From Aurantimonas coralicida DSM 14790 (lineage in GTDB: Bacteria; Pseudomonadota; Alphaproteobacteria; Rhizobiales; Rhizobiaceae), in NCBI RefSeq assembly GCF_000421645.1, contig NZ_ATXK01000005.1, positions 62,001 through 126,000 of the forward strand: a stretch of 64,000 nucleotides of DNA, given 5' to 3'. Position 1 is the first letter of the stretch; each line of letters begins with the position of its first letter. Shown one piece after another: positions 59,026 to 64,000 of the stretch. The translations under genes were made by a program, and so were the position numbers. The notes under the pieces were generated by a model. That model had not been told where the DNA came from and made no database searches. It worked only from the letters and a program-made list of their open reading frames with translations.

Positions 59026-59475
59026 CTACGCAACAGCCTCCACGGTCAAATCGCGGCCATTGAACTGCACCGTTTCCCCGGCTCGCGCGCCTTCGATCGC
59101 CTCGTAGATCGGGGCCATCGTCGAGATGCCCATCAGTTCCTGCCCATGACAAATGAACCTGCCAGTCGAGACCGAAATGACGAAGTGCTTACCGGACAGC
59201 TTGACGACGGCGCCTTCCGAGACTTCTGACTTTGGTCCAAAATCGATTGTCCGGAGTTTGTCGAGCTTATCAACATAGTCATCGAGAGTGTCATCGAGCG
59301 CCTCAGCAAAGTCGCTCGCCACCTCGGCTTGCGCCTGCTCGTCGTTCTCGATCGGCTCGCTGCGATCGAGGCGCGCGGTGGAGACGTAATCCAGATACTT
59401 CTTGCGAGCGCTTTGCAGCGCCGCGGTTTCAAGCGACAGCATTGTCTCGCGAATATGGTCCTTGTTCCAGTCCAT
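59026..59475 (-). CDS. GreA/GreB C-terminal-like protein
   Basis: This 149-residue protein has an N-terminal helical, acidic segment (1-75) followed by a Gre-factor-type C-terminal domain (EGAVVKLSGKHFVISVSTGR, then GISTMAPIYEAIEGARAGETV). It may bind RNA polymerase and modulate transcription under stress. I prefer ATG 59475 because GAGGCAGAG precedes it; a start at 59556 overlapping the upstream stop is possible. Confidence 0.78.
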   Translation of the reverse strand: MDWNKDHIRETMLSLETAALQSARKKYLDYVSTARLDRSEPIENDEQAQAEVASDFAEALDDTLDDYVDKLDKLRTIDFGPKSEVSEGAVVKLSGKHFVISVSTGRFICHGQELMGISTMAPIYEAIEGARAGETVQFNGRDLTVEAVA

Positions 59476-59552
59476 CTCTGCCTCGTTATTTTTGACCTTA
59501 AGGGGCATCCCATCCATCGTTGGGGTCTGGGTTTTCCCGCGCTCCGCCGACA

Positions 59553-60128
59553 TCATTCGTCGGTAATAACGTCTTCGCCCTGGTAGGGAATCCTGATCAG
59601 CCGGGGATCCCGAATAATGCTCGTCACGAGCCAGACGTATGATTGTTCTGCTGTATCGAAGCCGAGGATGCTGAAGGCTCCCCCGAACGGGCATGCCGGA
59701 AAGTCAGGGAAGCCTTCCCGCAAAACGTAACGCTCAGGGTCGCGATCAAACTCGCTTTTGTAGACTTTGCGCAGCCCATGCTTGCTCGGCACGTCGGCGT
59801 CACCGGCCGGAGCTGTTTCACGATGCTCAAGAAGCCGTTCGGACAGGTCACGGTGACATATCTCGTCGAACACATCGAAGGCATCGATAAGCAGACCTTT
59901 ATGCTCGGTCGCCGGATCTGTGATGGCGTAGATGTTCGAAGCGTCTTCGGCTCCATCGCCGCTCTCAAGGCGTAATGCGGCATCGACACGAATGCTGCAC
60001 GCGTCGAGGGTCGATCCGAGTTCGAGATCGACAAGAGCGCCGTCCTTCACACGGTACTCTCGGTCATAGCCCTTAGCCACGAAGGACTGTACGGCGTCCA
60101 GAACGTCTCTCACTTGAGTTGTCATCAA
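59553..60128 (-). CDS. hypothetical protein (short PRPP-synthetase-annotated family in the N-half)
   Basis: This 191-residue soluble acidic protein. Residues about 5-85 (VQSFVAKGYDREYRVKDGAL, NIYAITDPATEHKGLLIDAF) resemble small proteins often mislabelled as PRPP synthetase. The C-half (CPFGGAFSILGFDTAEQSYVWL) has no assigned family. Probably one unit with the Gre-like gene downstream. Confidence 0.72.
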   Translation of the reverse strand: MMTTQVRDVLDAVQSFVAKGYDREYRVKDGALVDLELGSTLDACSIRVDAALRLESGDGAEDASNIYAITDPATEHKGLLIDAFDVFDEICHRDLSERLLEHRETAPAGDADVPSKHGLRKVYKSEFDRDPERYVLREGFPDFPACPFGGAFSILGFDTAEQSYVWLVTSIIRDPRLIRIPYQGEDVITDE

Positions 60129-60219
60129 TGCACCTCGAGTTCGGATTGTAGGGGTTGCGCGCCGACCGAAGGCGCGCTTTGGCTCCGCGACCGACCAGCA
60201 CTGAAGATGCGGAGCACCA

Positions 60220-61188
60220 TCATAGCCACTTGGCTCGCTTGAAGCGGACGAACAGGAAAAGACAGAACGTCAGCATTAGGCCGAGCACGACGAAATAGCC
60301 GTAAGCTGTGTCCAGCTCCGGCATGTTCCTGAAGTTCATTCCATATATGCCCGCGATGGCCGTAGGGACCGCGAGGATCGCCGCCCAGGCAGCGAGCTGG
60401 CGCGTGATGACGCCTGTCCTCTGCGCCTCAAGAAGGCTGCTGAATTCGAAGACCGTGGACAGCACCTGGAGGAGGCCATCGACCATGGACTGGACCCGAT
60501 CGACATGGTCGGCGACATCGTTGAAGTACGGCCGCACCTCAGCGCTGATGCACGGGAAATGTCCGCGAACGAGCTTGCGCACCAGTTCCGCCATAGCGCC
60601 AAGGGTTCGCTGGAAACGCGTCAATTCGCATCGCAAGCCGAAGATGCGCGCGACCTCCGCCCGCCCCAGGAAGTCGTCGAGCGATCGCCTCTCCATCGCG
60701 AGCACGTCGTCCTCGATCATTTCGAAGATCGGCAGATACTGATCGACGATGCGGTGAAGGATGGCATGCAGGACGTAGTCGACACCCTTACCAAACTGAG
60801 CAGGCGAACCCTCAAGCTGCTCGCGAAGATTGCCAAGCGCTCCGGCGTTGCCGTGACGCACGGTGATCAGATGGTTGTGACCAGTGAAGATCGCGGTCTT
60901 GCCGTAGCGTATGCGGTCCCCAACCAGCTCGGCCGTCTGAGCGACGACGTAAAGCTCGCCGTTATAGACTTCGAGCTTCGGCGGGCACATCGGATGCATC
61001 GCGTTATCAATCGCCAATGGATGCAGATTGTAGGTCGACTGAAGCGCCCTGAGTTCGCTTTCCGAAGGCTCGCTGAGCCCAATCCAGCAGAAGCCAGATC
61101 GGTTCTTGTCGAGCTCAACCCGCTCGTCGATAGCGACTTCGCGGATGCGGCGACCCTCGTTGTAATAGTAAGCGGCGATGACGCTCAT
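60220..61188 (-). CDS. corA: CorA family divalent-cation transporter
   Basis: This 322-residue protein has a large cytoplasmic helical domain, then two C-terminal helices with the GMN selectivity motif in GIYGMNFRNMPEL and a basic end (FKRAKWL). It moves Mg2+ or related ions. ATG 61188 overlaps the GST stop (ATGA), so both are one unit downstream of msrB-msrA. Confidence 0.93.
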   Translation of the reverse strand: MSVIAAYYYNEGRRIREVAIDERVELDKNRSGFCWIGLSEPSESELRALQSTYNLHPLAIDNAMHPMCPPKLEVYNGELYVVAQTAELVGDRIRYGKTAIFTGHNHLITVRHGNAGALGNLREQLEGSPAQFGKGVDYVLHAILHRIVDQYLPIFEMIEDDVLAMERRSLDDFLGRAEVARIFGLRCELTRFQRTLGAMAELVRKLVRGHFPCISAEVRPYFNDVADHVDRVQSMVDGLLQVLSTVFEFSSLLEAQRTGVITRQLAAWAAILAVPTAIAGIYGMNFRNMPELDTAYGYFVVLGLMLTFCLFLFVRFKRAKWL

Positions 61189-61889
61189 GCGGGCCTCGCA
61201 GGGATGACCAGGCCCCGCTGCACGGCTGGTCGAGCGAGGCCGCGATCCAACCAACCCCGGACGTTCCGGTGTTCGGCGATGCGCAACAGGTCGCCGGCGT
61301 CATAGGTGCTGACCAGGGCATTGACCCAGCCGAGCGTCGCGATGTCGGCGATGGAATAGTCGTCGACGATCCACTCGCGCCCATCCAGCTGGCGATCCAA
61401 GATCCCCAGCAGGCGCTTGGACTCGTCGGCGAACCGTTGCTGAGGCCGCTTGTCCTCGTAGTCCTTTCCGCCCCAACGCAGAAAGAAGCCCAGCTGACCG
61501 AACATCGGGCCGATCGCCGACATCTGGAAGAATACCCAACTCAGCACCTCATAACGCCTGGCTTGTCCCGGTGGAATCAATCGGCCCGTCTTCTCGGCGA
61601 GGTAAACGAGGATCGCACCGGACTCCCAAACGCCGAGCGGCTCACCATCGGGGCCTGACGGATCGATGATCGCAGGGATCCGCCCGTTTGGGTTCAGCGA
61701 CACGAAAGCGGGGTCTTTGGCCTCGTTTGTGCTGATGTCGATAAAGTGGGGCTCGTATGGCAGGCCGGTCTCCTCGAGCATGATGGAGACCTTGACGCCG
61801 TTGGGCGTGGGCGCTGCATAGAACTGCAGGAGATCGGGATTGGAGGCAGGCCAGCGCTTGGTGATCGGATATGACGAAAGGTCTGGCAT
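61185..61889 (-). CDS. glutathione S-transferase (YghU/Nu-like)
   Basis: This 234-residue protein has the N-terminal TRX fold (LLQFYAAPTPNGVKVSIMLEE, NGRIPAIIDP, ESGAILVYLAEKTG) and helical C-domain with DYSIADIATLGW. It likely reduces disulfides or peroxides with GSH. It is separated from msrA by 134 bp holding two hairpins. Confidence 0.93.
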   Translation of the reverse strand: MPDLSSYPITKRWPASNPDLLQFYAAPTPNGVKVSIMLEETGLPYEPHFIDISTNEAKDPAFVSLNPNGRIPAIIDPSGPDGEPLGVWESGAILVYLAEKTGRLIPPGQARRYEVLSWVFFQMSAIGPMFGQLGFFLRWGGKDYEDKRPQQRFADESKRLLGILDRQLDGREWIVDDYSIADIATLGWVNALVSTYDAGDLLRIAEHRNVRGWLDRGLARPAVQRGLVIPARPA

Positions 61890-61920
61890 GCTGGGGCAAT
61901 CCTACCAAATCGATGGCCGG

Positions 61921-61979
61921 CAAGCGGCATGACCGCTTGAGGGGCCGTACGAGGACCGCATCGTTCGCCGATGCGGTCC
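61921..61979. other. two adjacent perfect hairpins between msrA and gst
   Basis: CAAGCGG-CATGA-CCGCTTG (61921-61939) and GGACCGCATCG-TTCGC-CGATGCGGTCC (61953-61979). They may end or attenuate msrBA transcription before gst; there is no T-run on the minus strand. Confidence 0.55.
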
Positions 61980-62023
61980 CATTGCTTGCGATGCAGAGCG
62001 CTATGTCGCGATAGGCGCTGCAG

Positions 62024-62563
62024 CTATTCTGCTGCCGCTCCGGTGGTAGGCTGGGTAGCATCAGCGTCTTGACGCTTGGGGAGCACCCAATTCGCGCGCG
62101 GGAAATGGCACGTGTAACCGCCCGGGCGCTTCTCGAGATAGTCTTGGTGCTCCGGCTCCGCTTCCCAGAAATCGCCGACAGGCTCGACTTCGGTGACGAC
62201 TTTGCCGTCCCACAGTCCGGAGGCGTCGACGTCGGCGATCGTCTCCTCGGCGACCCGTTTCTGCTCATCGTCCACATAGTAGATGCCGGATCGATAGGAG
62301 AGGCCGCGATCGTTGCCTTGCCGATCTTTCGTCGTCGGGTCGTGGATCTGGAAGAAGTATTCCAGGATGTTACGGTAACTTGTCGCTGCCGGGTCGAAAA
62401 TGATCTCGATCCCTTCAGCGTGAGTACCGTGATTGCGATAGGTGGCGTTCGGGACGTCGCCACCGGTGTATCCGACGCGGGTCGACACGATGCCGGGCTG
62501 CTTGCGGATCAGATCCTGCATGCCCCAAAAACATCCGCCTGCGAGAACAGCGCGCTGATGCAT
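62024..62563 (-). CDS. msrA: peptide-methionine (S)-S-oxide reductase MsrA
   Basis: This 179-residue classical MsrA has the active site in [13 protein letters not shown], and [24 protein letters not shown] and [18 protein letters not shown]. It reduces the S-epimer of methionine sulfoxide. The ATG follows the msrB stop by one base, so the two are coupled and cover both epimers. Confidence 0.96.
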   Translation of the reverse strand: MHQRAVLAGGCFWGMQDLIRKQPGIVSTRVGYTGGDVPNATYRNHGTHAEGIEIIFDPAATSYRNILEYFFQIHDPTTKDRQGNDRGLSYRSGIYYVDDEQKRVAEETIADVDASGLWDGKVVTEVEPVGDFWEAEPEHQDYLEKRPGGYTCHFPRANWVLPKRQDADATQPTTGAAAE

Positions 62564-62564
62564 G

Positions 62565-63008
62565 TTACGCCTCCTCCACCTGATCGAGATATTCGCCGTA
62601 GCCCTCGGCTTCCATCTCATCGCGCGGGATGAAGCGAAGGGCGGCCGAGTTAATGCAATAGCGTAGTCCGCCACGGTCGGCCGGACCGTCGGGGAACACG
62701 TGGCCGAGATGGCTGTCGCCATGGACCGATCGAACTTCCGTCCGGACCATGCCGTGCGAACTGTCCCGCACCTCGTTCACGTGCGCGGGGACGATGGGCT
62801 TGGTGAAGCTGGGCCAGCCGGATTTCGACTCGAACTTGTCCGTCGATGCGAAAAGCGGCTCTCCGGACACGACATCGACGTAGATGCCCGGTTCTTTGTT
62901 ATCGTTGTATTCACCGGTGAAGGCTCGCTCCGTGCCGTCTTCCTGGGTGATCCGGCGTTGCTCGGGGGTCAGGCGGTCGATCGCTGCCTGAGACTTTTCA
63001 AACTTCAT
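62565..63008 (-). CDS. msrB: peptide-methionine (R)-S-oxide reductase MsrB
   Basis: This 147-residue protein has the catalytic Cys in [13 protein letters not shown], and [14 protein letters not shown] and [10 protein letters not shown]. The two CxxC zinc pairs of many MsrB enzymes are absent. It reduces the R-epimer. ATG 63008 has GGAGA upstream; the in-frame TTG at 63020 is less likely. Preceded by box copy 4. Confidence 0.96.
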   Translation of the reverse strand: MKFEKSQAAIDRLTPEQRRITQEDGTERAFTGEYNDNKEPGIYVDVVSGEPLFASTDKFESKSGWPSFTKPIVPAHVNEVRDSSHGMVRTEVRSVHGDSHLGHVFPDGPADRGGLRYCINSAALRFIPRDEMEAEGYGEYLDQVEEA

Positions 63009-63080
63009 GATCGTCTCCAATACTTGGTTTCAGGGCCAAGGCACATTACGGACATCTTATCTTGCTTGACGGTCACCTCG

Positions 63081-63135
63081 ACTATCGCAGTGCCAATTAT
63101 ATTTATCCAATACGCTGTGCGTATAGTTTCGATAG
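63081..63135 (-). promoter_or_regulatory. LysR-type box and promoter of msrB-msrA (box copy 4)
   Basis: On the gene strand: box CTATCGAAACTATAC (63135 down to 63121), ATTGG ending 14 bases on, then TTGGAT - 18 bases - GATAGT (63081-63086). About 110 bp from box to the msrB ATG. The lysR gene ends 20 bp upstream of the box. Confidence 0.8.
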
Positions 63136-63156
63136 CTCCGCTGTGATCAGCGGCGT

Positions 63157-64000
63157 TCAGTTCCACGCGTATCTGGCCGCCATCTGCGCGATCTTCCTGA
63201 TCTCAACCGGCGCCGTGGAGCCAGAGACCGTCGCGATCACGACCTCTCGCTCGAGGACAAACCCATCGATCGGACGCGTAACCAAACCTTGGGCTGTAGC
63301 CGACCGCTCCGGAAGGATGCATATGGCCTCGCCGTCTGCGACGACCCGTTGCACCCAATCGTCACGATCGGCCCGGAAGCGCGGCCGCATCAGTACCTCC
63401 CGTCGTGCGAAATGGTCTAGGATCTGCTCGCGAAACTCACACTTCAGACGATCAACGAACGGGAACTCCAACAAGTCCTCGCCTCGCACGATATCGCTCG
63501 CCGCGAGCGGGTGTTTCGCGGAACAGCCGAGTACGAAGCGCTCACGGAACAGAGGTCGCACATCAAGCTTGCGGTCCGGCCGCGTCTCGCGCGGCAGGAT
63601 GCATGCGTGATACTTGCCCGACAGCACCTCCGATGTGTCTTCACTCGCCCCGAGCGAATGCATCTTGATCTCGATCGATGGCACTTCTGCCAACGCGCTT
63701 TCGAAGAAGGCTGTAAAAAGCTTCGGCCCGACGGTCGGGGCGACGGCGACGTCCAGCACCCGGTGCCTCCCCATGGCCCAGTTTTCAGAATGATGCCGAA
63801 CACTTTTCATCGCGACTAACATGCGCCGAAACTCAGCCTCCACGTCCTGGCCAAGGCCGGTGAGACGGCTGTTCTTCCCATCGCGATAAATGAGCGGACC
63901 GCCGAGCTCTTCCTCCAAGCGGCGGATCGCGCGTGTCAGGCTTGGCTGGGACACACCGCTCAACCGCGCCGCTGCTGTAAAATTCAGCGTCTCGGCCAAG
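63157..64000 (-). CDS. LysR family transcriptional regulator (5' end beyond window)
   Basis: The N-terminal helix-turn-helix is present except for roughly the first dozen residues, which lie beyond 64,000: AETLNFTAAARLSGVSQPSL followed by RRLEEELGG. The effector domain (about 80-280) contains two or three cysteines (for example in ILPRETRP-flanking YHACILP and VLGCSAKHP). It stands just upstream of msrB on the same strand, and the LysR-type box lies between them. It is the best candidate to bind all four boxes. Confidence 0.92.
   Translation of the reverse strand, partial: LAETLNFTAAARLSGVSQPSLTRAIRRLEEELGGPLIYRDGKNSRLTGLGQDVEAEFRRMLVAMKSVRHHSENWAMGRHRVLDVAVAPTVGPKLFTAFFESALAEVPSIEIKMHSLGASEDTSEVLSGKYHACILPRETRPDRKLDVRPLFRERFVLGCSAKHPLAASDIVRGEDLLEFPFVDRLKCEFREQILDHFARREVLMRPRFRADRDDWVQRVVADGEAICILPERSATAQGLVTRPIDGFVLEREVVIATVSGSTAPVEIRKIAQMAARYAWN

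Overview
The window looks like a chromosomal segment of a GC-rich alphaproteobacterium of the order Hyphomicrobiales (Rhizobiales). The supporting evidence is the neighbourhood polA / LOV-type HWE-like kinase / pyrF / DUF1330 / dnaK-dnaJ / PmtA-like methyltransferases, an intracellular PHB depolymerase, malate synthase G, glutathione-dependent formaldehyde oxidation and a C39-GNAT/RimK pair. I cannot name a genus from the sequence alone.

Backbone (1 to about 41,500). From left to right: a 5'-complete RimK-type ATP-grasp gene running off the left edge and its GNAT-C39 partner; a poorly coding 0.7 kb gap; a small zinc-ribbon protein, a GST, a lytic transglycosylase and a TAXI solute-binding protein; malate synthase G; a PHB depolymerase with a long histone-H1-like tail; DUF1330, pyrF and a LOV histidine kinase with overlapping genes; polA; class III alcohol dehydrogenase plus S-formylglutathione hydrolase; an M20 dipeptidase; a MipA-type porin-like protein; an SDR; PBP1A; a 24-residue membrane microprotein; dnaK, an acyltransferase and dnaJ; two tandem PmtA-like methyltransferases with an FMN reductase; HdeD, an HhH protein and an SDR; a YnjBCD-type ABC importer; and the HrpB helicase. 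Several intergenic gaps carry clean GC-rich hairpins that look like terminators.

Island (about 41,510 to beyond 64,000). A broken 5' half of a tRNA-Arg gene is followed 124 bp later by an intact tRNA-Arg(CCG). The spacer carries tandem 9-bp repeats, which suggests an integration site. Everything to the right has visibly lower GC and a different gene repertoire, dominated by oxidative damage repair: two MsrA, one MsrB, a cytoplasmic sulfite-oxidase-like (MsrP-like) enzyme with a flavin reductase, Dps, glutaredoxin, a thioredoxin-like protein, a DM13 protein, a GST, several NAD(P)H oxidoreductases, NAD synthetase, a GAF-HWE kinase with its receiver, AzlCD, CorA, and a LysR regulator cut by the right edge. 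No integrase is visible, so the far end must lie outside the window.

How the island may work. Four transcription units (dps-hydrolase-msrA; msrP-like-flavin reductase-oxidoreductases; Trx-like-DM13-MFS; msrB-msrA-gst-corA) each carry the same palindromic 15-bp box at an identical distance from an ATTGG (-35-like) element. Three of the four also have a matching -10-like NATAGT. The LysR gene sits directly upstream of one of them and is the obvious candidate regulator. This is the most interesting signal in the window: a transferable methionine-sulfoxide/thiol repair regulon. The island's HWE kinase carries an in-frame TGA exactly inside its W-x-E motif, so it is probably decaying or the base needs checking.
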